From NCBI RefSeq assembly GCF_017945865.1, contig NZ_CP072829.1, forward strand, positions 62,001 to 126,000: a stretch of DNA of 64,000 nt. The letters are read 5' to 3'. The translations under genes and the position numbers were made by a program. The DNA comes from Xiamenia xianingshaonis (GTDB lineage: Bacteria; Actinomycetota; Coriobacteriia; Coriobacteriales; Eggerthellaceae). The first letter of the stretch is position 1. Each line of letters begins with the position of its first letter. Shown here one piece after another: positions 40,479 through 55,400 of the stretch. The notes below the pieces were generated by a model. The model did not search any database. It saw only the letters and a list, made by a program, of their open reading frames with translations, and had not been told where the DNA came from.

Positions 40479-43400
40479 ATGTCTGAGCACACAACTTCTA
40501 CACAACTCCAGACACCTGGCTCCAACCAGAACGTCGAGACCCCCCTCGGCACGACCGAGTTCGACATTGCGGCGAACTACGCTGCGAACATGTCCCGGTT
40601 TGGCCAAAGTGGCCTTTCCATGGGCACCACGCCGCGGCAGATGAAGCTGCCGTCCAAGGTGCTTGCGATCGTGTTGTCGATCCTCATCGGGTTGACGTCA
40701 TGGAACTCGATCTCCATCGCCGAAGCGCGATCGATCGTCATCCCCGACGATGCCACGTCGCTGGCAAGCTCGCCGGCCGACGAAGGGGCTGACGCGCAGG
40801 CCGAAGACAAAGCCGCCCAGGACGGCGGCGACGAGGACAAGGGCGACAAGCCCGACGGGGACGAAGACCCCGCGTCCGACTACAGCGAATTCCTTCCCGC
40901 AGACCTGGTTGATGCCGACCAGGTTTTGCCGTCTCTTTCGGAGTCCCTCACCTCCAAGACGACCGCCGGTGCCCTGACCGCAGCCGCTGTAGAAGCCGAA
41001 AACAAGAACAAGAACAACGCCGACAAGCTTGACGTCGAAAAAACGCTGCAGGACGCCTTTGGCGAGCGCTTCGCTTACACCCTCACACCGAGCGGCGCGC
41101 TGAAGGCCTCTGACGGCTCGCACCAGATCGGCGGCAGCTCCGTGGTGCTCGACGCATCGCTGGGCAACCTGGCCGCCACGCTCGACGGCGGCTACCTTGG
41201 CGGCGCGGAAGACGGCGACGCCGTGGTCCTCACGTTCGAGGCGCCGTACGTGTACCAGCGCACGGGCAACGCGAACGGCGAAGACGACAAGGAGGGAGAC
41301 TTAACGGCTTCTTCCGAATCTAGTACTGAATCAGAACTCAAGGCTGAAGCCGCAGCCGGGCTTGAACCCGCGACCGAACTCAAAGCCGCAACCGACGCCG
41401 GCAACGTGACCGTCGCAGCCGACGGCATCGAGTACGTCCAAACCCTCAGCCATGAGGAATGGCTCGCCAACGGCGGCGACAAGGAAGGCGGCCGCGTGGC
41501 CCTTTCTGCGTCTGACCTGCCGCAAGGTTGGACCGCCTGGACCGAGCACGACGGCAAGTACCTGAAAGCCACCCCCGAATCGCTGCAGGAAGGTCTGTCC
41601 GGCCGCATCGTGCTGCGCTACGAAGGCGCTCAGGACGACAACGGCGTCACGGTGAAGGAGACCCGTGGCCAGCTGACGGCGGACGTTGCCATGCCGAGCC
41701 TTGTCGCCACCATTGCCGGCGAGGTGCCCGCGATCGTCGAGCTGCCCATCCGCGGCGGCTTTATGGTGGACAGCTACACCGCCGCCGACAACGCTGACGC
41801 CAACGACATCTATTACTCTTATATAAAGAACGACGCCGCCACCGTGTGGGTCGACAACGCCGAGCCTGCCGCGACGTTCGTTGCCGAGGCCACAGCGGTG
41901 TTCGATCAGCCTGTCATGCACGAGAACATGGGTTTTGCGACGTATGTGGTGACGGTGGAACCCGTTACGGAAGACGTGACCGAGAAGGGCTACACCGTGC
42001 GCGTGTCCGATACGCCCGACGCGGAAGGCAAGAGCGGCTTGGTGGCCAACGGCGTAGTGGCGCTGGACGTGACCGGCATGACCGACGAAGAGATCGCCGC
42101 CATTGATCCGACTGACACCGAAACGTTCCAAGATTTGAACATTGCGGAAGTGGAAAAGGTGACAGAAGGCGTAGCCGAAGCTTCGTTTAAGCTGGAAGGC
42201 GGCGTCGAGTTGGATGCGGAGGACGAAGCGAGCGAGGGCAAGCTGTATTTTGCCGTGCCGTACAGGGCTGAATCGCTGAATCTGCCCGAGGGCGCCGAGT
42301 GGTACGATGCCACCAGCCTGACGTTTAACGTGACCGCGAGTCTGAATGCGAAGTTGGTGCAGGAAGAGGACCTTGCCGACGCCGAGCAGGCCGAAGACGC
42401 GCTGGAGAGCGAGGGCGCCGAATACGCATGCACGCCCCTCACGCAAGAAGTATGGTTCTACCCGTACAAGGAGTCGGCTGACGACGAACCGTCCGCCGAT
42501 GAACAGCAGCCTGCCGCCGACGAGCAGAGCGAGCCGGCCGACGAGCAGCTGGCCAAGGATGAGCAGCCGGCCAACGATCTGCTGACTGATGAGCTGCAGC
42601 CCAAAGAGGAAGCCACCCAGTCAGAAGAGAAAACCGGCGAGCAGACCGAAGAAGGCCCGACGCAAGAAGACGTCGAGCAGCTACAAGAAACGCTGGCGGA
42701 AAGCTTTGAACCCACCGGCACCGAAGACCTGCAGTTCACAGAGCAGCTGTTGCCTATGTTCTTCTCAGTTTGCTCTCCGGCGCTGTACGCGATGGCTCCC
42801 ACTTCGGAGTACAAACTGCAAGACGCGTTTTACGATCCGACGATTCTTGCCGAGGGCATGTCCACGACCATCGGTGAAAACGTGTACCTGGTCAACACGC
42901 ATGAAACGCCGCAGTTGAGCCTGCAGGTGCTGGGCAGCGGCGCAGCGAACGGTTATTGGGGCGGCTACAGCCTGTACGACAGCACCTACTATGGCACTTA
43001 CACGAAGACAGGGTCTGAGCATGTGGGCAAAGGTAAGGACGAGGGTGGACAATCAGTCGACCTGTATTTGGATACATACACCTACAGTCCTAATGCGCAG
43101 GGGTCGAACAGCGACGACGTAGACAAGGCCATTGGAGAGGCAGAAAAAAACCCAAGCTTCGTGAAGCAGTTCAAGGCTTTGTGGGATGAGACCAGTGGTG
43201 TTACTGATGAATACGTTGTTGCGGCTAAAGAGGCCTATTATACTGCGCAGAACGCCGTAGCGGGCAAGCAGACTAATGTTGACAATTTGAAAGCGGTTTG
43301 TAATGACCCCAATAGTACAGAGGCGGAAAAAAATGCAGCAGCTGAAGCGCTGTCCAAGGATGAGCCTCAGTTGGCAAAGCTCAAAAACGACCTCACCAAC

Positions 43401-46400
43401 GCCGAAAACGCGTTCAAGAAGCTGAAGATCGATCGCTACAACAGCATGAAGGAGATCGAAGGCTACGAGGAGATGGGCACCGAGCTTGAGCTGCATGTGC
43501 CGTATCTGACGAAAACCGAAAACGGCAAGGGTTTGAGGAGTGTGTATTCCTATGCCGAATGGCGTAGGGCGAACAACAATCAGAACGGATATGACGTCGG
43601 CGCCGATGACACCAAGCAGAGAGGCATGCCGCTGCCGGGCAGCGAACCGTTCTATGCAGCCTATTTAGGCGGCAATGCCGGTTCCATTTTGCTGAACTGG
43701 AGCGTGTATTTGCGTGTGCCCAGCGGGGCGTTGCTGTGCTTGGACGAGTACCTTACGCCGGGCAACGAAAGCGGCGCTGCGTTGACGATGGAACAAACCG
43801 TCCAAAAAGCCTTTAAAGCAGGCGAAATTACCGAGACGGACGTGACGGATCTTGCGGGCATCGACTTCACGCAAGGCCTTACCGGACAGATCGTGTTCCG
43901 CTGGCACGGCGGCCAGGACAAGCCGACGACCACGGGCTTTGACGAAACCATGTATATGTCCGGTTTGAACCAGAAAGTGCCGAGCTGCGAGATCAGAATG
44001 CTGGGCGACATTCCTGAGAACAGCGGCGGCGACGTGCTGCTGGGCGGTCGTGTGCATTCATGGACGGTGCCGGGCACGGTGCCGAAGGTGTATTACCCGG
44101 ACGGTGTGCGCGGCCATAGGCATAGTGCTGAAGTCGGCGAAAAGCGCAGTTCTTCCATTCGCAGGATCACCCTGTTGAAGACGAACTTGACATGGGAGTC
44201 CTCGTACAAGGCCATTTCCAAAAACGTCTTGTTCGACCGTTACAACTATATGGTGTACAAGGTCACCACGAAAAACACTTCTACCGGTACCGCTGAAATT
44301 GACCACCTGGAATACTTCTTTGAAGTAACCAACACCAGCGGCGACGGCGGTCAGGGCATGACGCCGCAAGACCTCATGACCTATTACTACAACAAAGACG
44401 GCGACGCGGTCACCAACCTGTTCAACGACAGCCAAAAACCGGTGTTTGTTGACGACGCCGGCACTATTCAATACGTCGGCAAGCCCAACGCCGGCGGCGT
44501 GCTCATTTACAACACCACCAATTGGCTGGACAAGGACTACCAAGAACTTGACATGCGCACGTTCAGCAACCTTGACTCCATCATGGCACGCGCTGCTGCT
44601 CGTCCGAAGAAATACACGACGGTGGTTGAAAAGAATACCGCAGGCGAGACCGAAGGCGACGGCGGCAGTGACGGAACGCAGAACGTTGGCACGACAACGC
44701 TGCAATACGTCACTGACACTGACGCCCAGCACCCGATTCAGTCCACCTTCGACGATCAAGGTCGTCCAGTCATCAACACTCCCTCCATCCCGTATCAGAC
44801 CAATGGCCAGACTGGCATGATCAACTTCAAGGTGTTTGGCGACCGCGAGCTGGCTGAAAAAGTGCATGGTGCCTTTGGCGGCCACTTGCATCCACAGGAC
44901 AAGGTGCAAATCACGGGTGTGCCGCTGTACGGCTCTGGAGTCGTCACTGAGGAAGCGGACAAGACGACCACCGTTGCGAAGCGCGATCAATCTGACGTTT
45001 CCGGTGCTGGCACCTATACCTTTATTATGGCGGTGCCCTACACCACCAACATCACCCGCACCATCAACGGCTCCATGGGCGACGGCTACTACGTCGAACT
45101 TGAGCCGCGCACCACCATCCGCTTCGGCGGCGCTGACACCTTTGATGGCGACTATTCTTGGTCGGACAAGGAAAAGAACGTCAAAGCGAAGTTCGGCGTG
45201 CCGGAAGGATCGATGTCCAACGAGAAGTACGTCATTGAAAAGACCATGGCGGACGGCGTCGAGCAGCAGACGGAGAAAGCGGCGTCGAGCCGCAGCTACC
45301 TGGGCTATCCGCAGACTTACAAGATCACCAACATCAAGACGGCTGGCAACATGCCGCTATACGGCCAAGACCCCGAATCCAGCACGGCCGGCCCGGAGAT
45401 CATTGACACGCTGCCGAAGTACTTCCGGCTGTACAACCTGGAATTCGACATTAAGTCGACGCATGAGGATCCGACAGATGTGCTGAAGGAATACTTCGAC
45501 ACGAAGAACGGTCAAGAATTCAAGGAAGTCATCGACCATTACAAGGAAGTAATCGAAGTGCTCGAAAACGGCGAGCAACGCCTCACGAAGGTGCCGGTGA
45601 AAAAAACGGTCCTTGTCGGCGACTTCATTGACGGTGTGCAGTCCGATTCCAGCCAAAACGAGTTCGCCGTCAACACCAGCGTGGCTCAATTCCAGGTGTA
45701 TAGCGCGAACCACAGCGACAACGCAGAAGAGGTTGAGGCCAACCCGGTTCTGTACAACTGGATCAACCTGGGCGCCCCGCAGTACGTGCCCAACTCCACC
45801 GTTCGAGATGGCACAAATGCTGCCGGCGACCCGCTGTATCGCCACACGTTCCGCTTGGGCGGCACTACCAAGGAAACCAGTCTGGCCGCTTTGATGAAGA
45901 AGCGCGGCATTGCGTCTGTTTCGGGCATTTCCCGCAACCTGGGCGATACCGAAGACCTGGACTACAAATTCTCTGGTCAGATTCGCTTGGTCATGAAGAC
46001 CCCGCTTGAATCCGGTCAAACGCTGCCGGTCACCGTGCGCGTCAACGGCACGCTTCTCCTGCCGCTGTATAACTACATGAACACGTCCGTTTTGAACTAC
46101 GGCCTGCGTAAATGGGACTTTGTTGGTCAGAAATACGTCTCGGAAATGGACACCAGTCCCAGCGCGAACGCCATCTTCAACGACGCCATTGCCACCACGC
46201 CCACCATTTCGGGCACTGCGCTGAGCATGTCGAAGAAGCCTTACGACGCCGATGCGGCCATAGGCCAGCAGCCTACCGCGCAAAACGCCGACCGTCAGCC
46301 CATCTTCGAGCGCTCCGGCGCCGGCTGGCGCTTCGAGTTTGGCAACAGCTCCCTTTCGAAGATGGAGCCGGCGAAGCTGTCGCTGAACACGATATACGAG

Positions 46401-49400
46401 TCCAAGGTGGAAGGCTACGAAGGCACCGGCTTTGCGGTCGATTCCGTCAATATCAGCCGCGGCGCGCTGGAAAACGGCGTCATCGACAAGATCACCTTCA
46501 CCTACAAGGCGAAGGAAGGCACCGAGTGGAAAACCCGCACGGCGTCATACGGCAAAAACGAATTGGTCGGCACCGAAAAGAAGAACACGCTCAACAGCTT
46601 CTTGTGGGCCTATGAAAAGAAGGGCACCGATACCCTGAGTGGCCAGGATTACGACTACGGCCTGGTGATCACGCCCGACGCCTGGATGAACGGCTACCTG
46701 ACCAACGTCACCGTGCATTTTGAGGAATTCGCTGGATCGGCTTATGCAGCGAAGGACGGCAACGGCAACATCATTCCCAATTACATTGAGATCGTCGGCA
46801 CGCCGAAGGAACTCGACACCATGTCGTTGACCGGCGCGTTCCAGACCACCTACGAAGAATTTGACAAGCAGTTTGAAGGCCGCAATGCCAAGGCGAGCTC
46901 CGTCGTTTCGTTCGAGTCGCGCAAGGCTCCGTACAACCCCGACGTCTCCGTCGAAGGCATGCGCGAGTCGGTCACGCTCGGCCAGTCCGATGCAGTCGTG
47001 GGCAATTGGGAATACAAGCGCAACAACAAGAACCAGATCCTGAACACGAGCGGCCAAATCTGGCAGGGAAATGGCGACACGAAGGCCATCGAACTGAAGG
47101 ATGACGGCAAGACCAAAAAGCGGCTTGAAGGGTATATTGGCGATCCGGGCACTGGCTGGCGCATCACGGTTTCCAACCAGTCGAACTATGACATCGGCGA
47201 AGCGGTCCTGAAGGCCGGTTTCGTGCTGTCCGGCTCTGAAGGCGCGAACAAGTACATTTCGTCTGATCCGAAGTACCTGAACAAGAACATTCCGTTTTTG
47301 ACGAAGGGCTGTTTGGACTACGAGGCGTCGCACATTGTTGTGAGCCCTGCATTGTGGAAGAAAAACAGCGAAGAGGTCACGCGCAACAAAGTCGACCAGT
47401 TTGGCTCGCCTATCAAGAAGGCCGACGGCACCTATGAAATGGAAACCGTCACTGAAGAGGTGCTGCATGGCGGTGCTTTCGGCGACGTTGTCCTTGAGTA
47501 CTACAACGTCAAGTACGACGACAGCAAGAATCCGTTGGCCGAAGACCAACAGCAGCGCATGAAGATCAAGATCCCTGGCCATTACCTGCGTGCGGTGACG
47601 GGGGTCTATTCGTCTGACGACATCAAGGCGCTCGACAGGGCCGAGAAGAATGCGCGCTTGGACGTCATCGCTCAGATGCAGCACCAGGAAGGCGGCATTC
47701 AATACACGCAGGAGCAGGAAGCCGAGCTGAAGGCCGCCGAAGACGCTGCCAAGGCAAAGCTGCGCAGGCAGATGGAATTGGCGGACGATGCGATGCCGTC
47801 TGATCAGCAGCAGACGTCGCTCAATCAGGTCGCGCAAGAAGCGCGCAATCGCATGATTGCTGCGCTCGGCGATCAGATCAAGTGCAGGTCTGATATCCAA
47901 GCCAAAATCAACCAGGCTGGAGAAACCGCTCGCGCTGACAAAATCGTGGCGCTCGGTTTGGGCTCTGCTGCGAAGGCCGAGGCCGAAAGCTTCGGCATCA
48001 CCATCACCGGCGCGGGCACCGAAGACACGAAGGACGACAATTTCGTCGACATCGACCTGGAGAAGCTTGCCTCGCTGGAAGGTGGCTTGCCGGCCGAATT
48101 TGCCGTGTATGAGAGCGGCGTGCTGCAAAGCGAGATGAAGGAGGTTGGCAACGAACAGCGCGTCATCCTTCCCGAAAACTATTACCTGCTCGATTTCAGC
48201 ATGAACTTCTCGGACTTCGGCAACGGTCTCACGCAGCAGAGCGGCGCCTATGTTGACATCTACGGCTCGGTGGTCAACCAGGCCGAAATGTGGGTGGGCG
48301 CCAGCTTCGGCACCAATTACGTGATGCCCAAGTGGAACAGTGCTCGCGACAACAAGGGCGTGATCGATGGCATGCCGTATCCCGCCAAGGCCGACCCCAT
48401 CATTTACAGCGCAGGCCACCAGAATTATGTGGAGCCCGATTCCAAGGGCAGCTTGAACCACGTGAAGCTGTTCTACAACCAGAACGATGCAGGTGCAGCG
48501 AACAAGTCCAAGAAAGGCAACTACATCTCGTATACCGAGGGTGGCCCGGAGATCGGCATCCATGGCGCCACGGTTCCGGAACTGAACTATGCGTACTATG
48601 ACTACGCTTCGGGTTTTCGCACGTATGCGAACAACTTCACGAAGTACACCATGAATCTGGGCGGCACGCTGAAGATCAGCTTGCTGAATAAGGCAACGAT
48701 GCGCGACGAACGCGAGCGCGCCCTGGACAAGAACGAGAAGGTCGTCGGCTTCCAGACCGAGCAGCTCATTCTGTCCGAAGCGCTGTACAATCAGCCGAAA
48801 AACCAAGACGAGTATGTGAAATGCGACGGCCCCAATGGCGAAGACGCGCAGTATCACACGTTCGCCGGTACCGTGCAGGACGCTTACATCGAGTACTACA
48901 GCCTGGATCCCAGCGACACGACTCTGCACAAGCAGCCGCTGAAAGAGCTGTTCGAATGGCTGTATCAGAAGCGCATTGAAAAGGACAAGGACGGCAAAAC
49001 CATCTACGTCGACCCGAATCCGGACGAGCCGATTCCGCAGCCTGAGTGGACGTTTGCCGATGCCGAAGACGGCACCTCGGAGAAGCGATCGCTGGTGACT
49101 AAGGATGCGGACAACAACGTCGTCATCGATTGGGAAGCCTGGCACAAGGGCTATCTGTGGAACGTCGTCATCGATTACTCGAAGTTCAACAACTGGGTCG
49201 ACGAGCGCACGAACGGCTACGTGGAAATGCGCGGCCGCGCCACCGACCGTGACACGTTCCAGGTGAAGTCCAACTTCAAGACACATCAGGCCGTTGAGGA
49301 ATGGACGCGCGGCTGGACCAGCTCTGTCAAGATGCGCGCCGTGCTGCCGCCTATCCGCCCGAACACCAACATCGGCGCGTATGGCTCCAACATTCCGGAG

Positions 49401-52400
49401 TACGCGGGTGCGAACACCCCCGAAATCGAACAGCCGGGCATGCCGGACGTGCGCACGCTGCGCGTGAACAAGGAAGGCTTGAAGCTGGACTACCCGTTGG
49501 GCACTTCCGAGAAGCAGCGTTATGACGCACATTACTGGACTCAGTATCCCGCCGCTTCTTCTGAAATCAAGGTGACCAAGCCTATTGCGTATCGTTTGGA
49601 AGAAAACGCTGGTTACCGTGCCAAGGTGTTCAACCGGTCCAACCACCCGATGTACTACGGCGCAAAGTTAACTATCGGCAACATTACGCCGCGTTGGGAC
49701 GAGTCGTCTTTCAGTAATGGCAAAAAACCGGGTCAAGCCATGGAGCGCAACTTGGGTTACCACACCAAGTACTTCACGGTGTCCAAGGGCTTGCTGAACA
49801 GCACCAAGCTCGACAACATTGTCATACGATACGTCCCCGAAAACGCTCGTCGCTTCTATTCGGGCGAAGGCAACAGCGCGGTTGCTCCCCCGCTGGCGCC
49901 CGACGCATATGATCTGAAGGCTCAAAACGAAATCAAGTTCGACAAGGCGAAGCTGACCGAGATGCTGTCCAAGCTGACCAAGGACGGGGACGGCAACTAT
50001 ACGCAAGACCTGCAGATACCCGCAAGCGAATGGGGAAATGGCGACGCCTACTGCTTCATACTCGACTTTGACTACGTTGAAGCCGGCGTGGACGAAGACG
50101 ATAAAGCGTGGGTCGACCTGTTCGGCTATTCCATCGACTCGGCCGACGTGTCCAACGGCACCGACCCGTACTATGCGGAATCCACCGACTACAATCCGTC
50201 TATGAACCAGCGCGACGTCGCCCACATTGGCGAGCTGCATGGTTGGGGCTGCTACGGCGGCGGCAACATAATCCGTGACCGCTACTTGGGCTATAACGCC
50301 TATGTCGGCAACTACTACGTGGTGGTTGAGGCAGACACCGACTTCCGCGCCGTGTATCCGCGTCCTGCGTGGAGCGAGCAGCATTCGGGCGGGCGCACGC
50401 CTATGACCCAGCACGCGGGCAATCCCTGGATACCGGAAAACACAAACGTCTCTCCACTGGACATTCCGGACAGCGCCACCGGCGAACAGACGTACAACGT
50501 TGACCAAGCCAACCTGTATGCCATCGTTGGCATGCCGGGAACGACGCTTACGGCCAAGTCGTACTACGACGAAAGCATCGATACCGCGCTTGCGGCGCTG
50601 AAGAAGAAGGATCCTGCCAACTTGGGCGAAGGCACGAAGACCTATTGGGGCGAAGACGGTGCCGGCTATCGTTTCAACTTCTCCAACCCGGGCCGCAAGA
50701 TGTTCGAGTCCGAGCTGAAGATTGGCACCACCAAGACGAAGTACTCGACCGACGTCAAGGGCAACATCACCTATGGCCCCACGCCGGCAGGTACCGAAAT
50801 GGCGAATGCTGAGCTGCCGAGCCTGTTTGACGACAAAGAGGCTTACGAAAACGCGGTTCGCGGCTTTGAGACCAAGGCGCTGTCCGTTACCAAAACGCTG
50901 GTTGAAAACTCCAATATCAACCGTATCGTGTTGACGTATTACGAGCGTCCTGACAAGGTGCTGCCAGGCGTTACGCCGTCGAAGAAGACGCTGGTGCTGA
51001 AGTTCGAAGAAGGCATGACCAACACCCACATGCCGGAAACGACGGAGTACTTCCCGGCCGACGCCGAAAAGAGGACGGTCAAGCGTGCGGATTATCTGAA
51101 AGACGGCAATCTGGTCATTCCGTGGGACGTCTGGGGCAAGGGATTCTTGACCAACGTCACCATCCGGTTCGACTATGTCATGAACGGTATGGGTACCGAG
51201 GCCAGGGGGCAAGAAGGCGAAACGTATGTGGACTTGTGGGGCATGACCAACGACGTGCGCGACATGCCGCTGTCGGCTTGGTTCGGCTGTGACTACAAGC
51301 ACAACCCCCAATGGCACTATCGCGTTAACGAACCCACGCGTCCGTATGGCACGAATGTGCAGAATTACCAGCTGTATTCCGATTTGACTCCGGGCGAAGG
51401 TCGCGGCGACTCCAGCCGCTGGGCCGGACACAACGGCTGGCCGAACAATTGGCCGAACGGGCAGCACGATCCGAGCGGGTTCGTCGACGGCTACACCCGC
51501 GTGGGCGACTTCGTGCAGTACATGACGGACGGCGAGACGCTTTCCAACGTGACCGAGGACGAATCGTGGTACGCTGCGGACAGGATGCCGCAGTTCAAGC
51601 GCATGGTCGCCGAGTGGAAGAGCTACTGGCGCGGTGGCGACGTGTTCCAGAAGGGCGCTGTGACTTCGTGGCTGTACGGCCGCATTCCCGAGGTGGACGA
51701 GACTGTTGCCGCCACCACGTTCATGCGCTCTACCGCCCCGGCGTCCGACGTGGGCTATGACGACACGGCCAGCGGCGTGAAGCAGGACGGCACGCCGGAC
51801 AATGGCGACAATCCGCAGAAGCTGAAGTTTGACACGGCTAACTCCGATGCCACCAGCGGCACCACCGGCTACTACAACGAAAAGGGTTCCGGTTTCCGCT
51901 TTACCATTGGCAACAATTCCACGAAGTTCGACATGAACAAGGCGTACTTTGCCACCGAGAAGATCCCGTACGTCGAGAAGCTGGCCCATATGCCCAAGGT
52001 GCTGAACGACGAGGGCAAAGAGTTTGGCGTGAAGCTAGTCGTTGACAAGCGCGGCGACATCACCAAGGCCACGATCCCGGCTGCTGAGGAGGGCAAGGAC
52101 CCCACGGTGGTGGAGAACCCCGTGGTGAAGTCAGAGACGGTCGGCGGCAAGACGGTGAAGAAGCTGTACAAGCCCGCCGCCAACGACAAGACTAAGCCTG
52201 GCGAGCTCATCGGCACGCTGCAGTACGACACGGAACTGGCGAACTTCACCACCGAGCACGTCGTGCTGTCCAAGGACCTGTTCGAGCGCTCCAAGGTGAA
52301 AGACGTCACGCTGTGGTTCCGCGAAGTGGGCAAAAACGCTGACGAGAAAATCACCATCAACGGCGAAGCGCTCATGGGCTTCATGAAGGACGGCGGCGCG

Positions 52401-55400
52401 TCTTCCTTCTTCGAGAAGGAACAGCCCGCGCTGTACCAAGACGATCCGTGGTTCAACAGCCTTTGCGTCGAAGCGCCGACGTATGAGCTGCACGATGCAA
52501 GCGGCAACAAAGTAGAGGCTGCAGTCCGCGTGAACAAGGCCGGCCGCATCGTGTCGGTACAGTATCCGGCGAGCAAAGACGAAGAAGCTAGCACGCCGGA
52601 GCATTCGGTCGCCGTGGTGGCCGTTAAAGATGCTGCCGGTGATGCATACACGCTGTACAAGCGCAACAACGAGAGAACCTACGAGGGGGGTGACGTCGGC
52701 GAGAAAATCGGCACGGCGGTGAGGACGTCCCAGCCGAGCGACGGCACCAAGGCGCGCTTTGCCCTCGAGACGCAGACGAAGGTGTATGGCACTGATGGCG
52801 AAGAGCTGAACGTCGCGACGTGGAATAACGACGTGCCGACATCCGTCATGGTCAATAATCCGAACTACAACCCGGATAACCCCGGTTCGAAGCCCGAAAA
52901 AATCGAAGTGCCGGTGCAGGTGAAGTATGGCGATGACAAGCTGACGGGCACCAAGTGCCAGATCATTTACAGCATTCCCGAACAGCCTGCGCCCGAAGAA
53001 GGACAGACTGAGCCCAAGCCCGCGCCTGAGCCTCAGATTCTCGGCTGCATCTACGAAGAGGTGCTCGAGACGGGCGACGCCGCCATGTGCATCGACGGCC
53101 AAGGCAACCTGGTCATCAACAAGGACGCCTGGGGCGGCCACTACTTCCGCAACATCGAAATGCGCTTGCGCGACTTCGAGAACAAGGCGGCCCACGCCAC
53201 GAACCCCTTCATCGAGTTCTACGGCACGGGCACGTATCGCTGGGTGGGCGACGACATTTACGCCACCTTCCGCACCGACTGGAACACCCCGTGGTGGAAC
53301 ACGAACAACAAGAATTACAGCTGCTATCACCACACCGACTACTACGGCCGCATCTACAACGTCACGAACTACAACACGTGGGCGCAGCAGCAGTTGAATG
53401 CCGCCTGCACGGGCGTGCACACCCCGTACAATTCCTATCCGTGGAACTTCAACTACAACGGCACGGCTTTCAACTACAACCCGTTCCACGACTATCGCGG
53501 CCCGTTCAGCTACAAGAGCTCCACGGCTGTGTCTAACAACGCACCGTATTCGGCGGTTTCGTATGCGCGCCTCAACATTGCGCTGCAGCCTATTCGCCCC
53601 TACGTTTCCCTGTATTCGTACAAGGACGCGCTGAAAAACAACCTGTCTGCCGTGACGCCGGCGACCATGTCGAACGGCGACAAGGAAGGCCGTGCGTTGC
53701 AAAACCTGCAGAATTCCGATGGCAATTCCATTCAGGTGTACACGCCTTCATCCTCGTCCTACTACCAGGACGGCAGGTGGAACACCAGCGTGTATTGGAA
53801 TTCCCAGCCACGTGCCGACTACCTGAACGAGAGCGTCGGCTACCGTGCGGTGGTCACCAACAACTCGCGTTACGACATTGAATCCGGCGGTACGCTGAGG
53901 CTCGGCAACATGATTCCCGTGTGGAACGTCAACGCGCCGGCGCTGCTGGGCAATTTGGGCTTCCGCACCACGAAGCTGACGATTTCCCGCAAGCTGTACG
54001 AAGCCATGAAAGACGACGTGCGCGACGACGCCGGCAACCTGGTGACGGGCAGCGGCGGCACTGTGCAAACGAAGAACGGCATTCGTTCCATCACGTTCAA
54101 TTGGTACGACAAGGGTGCCAAGGCAAATGCGCAGAGCGTGGTCAACCAGTGGAGTCGCAACAACAGCGGCTACAGTTATTTCACGGCTCGGCACAATCCC
54201 ACCGCGTGGCACAACTCGCCGCTGGACTATTCCAACGTTTCCGGCTCGCAAATCCATTCGACCACTTACACCGCCGAACAGGTGGAAAGCTGGTTTGAGA
54301 AGGGCGAGGACCTGCCGAAGTATCGCGTGACGGACAACACGCAGTTCTTCGTGAAGAACGTGTACGTCGACACCGAGGAACCGCATTCCGTCATCGTGAA
54401 CTACGAGCAGCCGCTGGTGATGGCTCCGCGCGCGCTGGAAGACACCGATGGCGACGGCGTTGCCGACGACGAGCCCGCCCCGATCGCTGTGGAAGACCTG
54501 ACGGCGTCCAACCTGATGGTTCCCACCGGCGACATGCTGGCGAACCTCTATGACGGCAAGCTTGATTCCTACGCGCGCAATCCTGTGAGCGCGAAGGAGC
54601 GCTACTACCAGGTTGGCGTTGCGAACGGCCAACGCCCGACGCTGTACGTGGCAGACCCGAACAAGGCAGGCGAATACGTTGCGGTCGACCTGGTGCGCAC
54701 GGTCGACGCTCCGGCGCAGTATTTGCAGGACGACTCTGGAAACGAAGTGCTGGCGCAGATGCCCGAGGGTGTGAATGCAGCCGACTTCAAGATCACCAAG
54801 ACCGGCAACGGCAACGGCGGCTCTTCGTTCACCGACCAGAACGGCAACGCGGTCGTGCTTGTCACGAAGGTGGTCGACGACGAAGAAGGAACCGCGACGT
54901 ACCGGGATGCCAACGGCGCCGTGTTGGCCATTGCCACGAAGACGGAAGCGGGCGGTGCCACCACGTACACCAACGCCGAAGGCGCAACCATCACGTTTGA
55001 CGAGACCCGCCTGGTGCAGATTCTTATGCAGCCCGAGCAGTACCATTACGATTACACCATCCAGGGCGAAAAGACGTGGGGCATCAAGAGGCTGGCCAAC
55101 GGCGACTTGCAGCTTGACCCCATCAAGTGGATGGACGGCGATCTGTGCGGCGTGGTCATCGAGTTCGACAACTTCCGCCAGAAGACTATCGGCTATGACC
55201 AGTCGATCGACTTCTTTGGGTATTCCATCGACTCGCCTGACGTGAACAAGCTGAACATTCTTGGCGACCGCTGGTGCGTCAACTGCGGCTTCGACAGCAA
55301 CGACGAGTCCGACGTAGCGCAGTATTACGACATGTTCTACGATTCCGTGAAGCTGATGGCCGATTTCCACACGGCGTATCCGATTCCTGGCTGGAACCAT

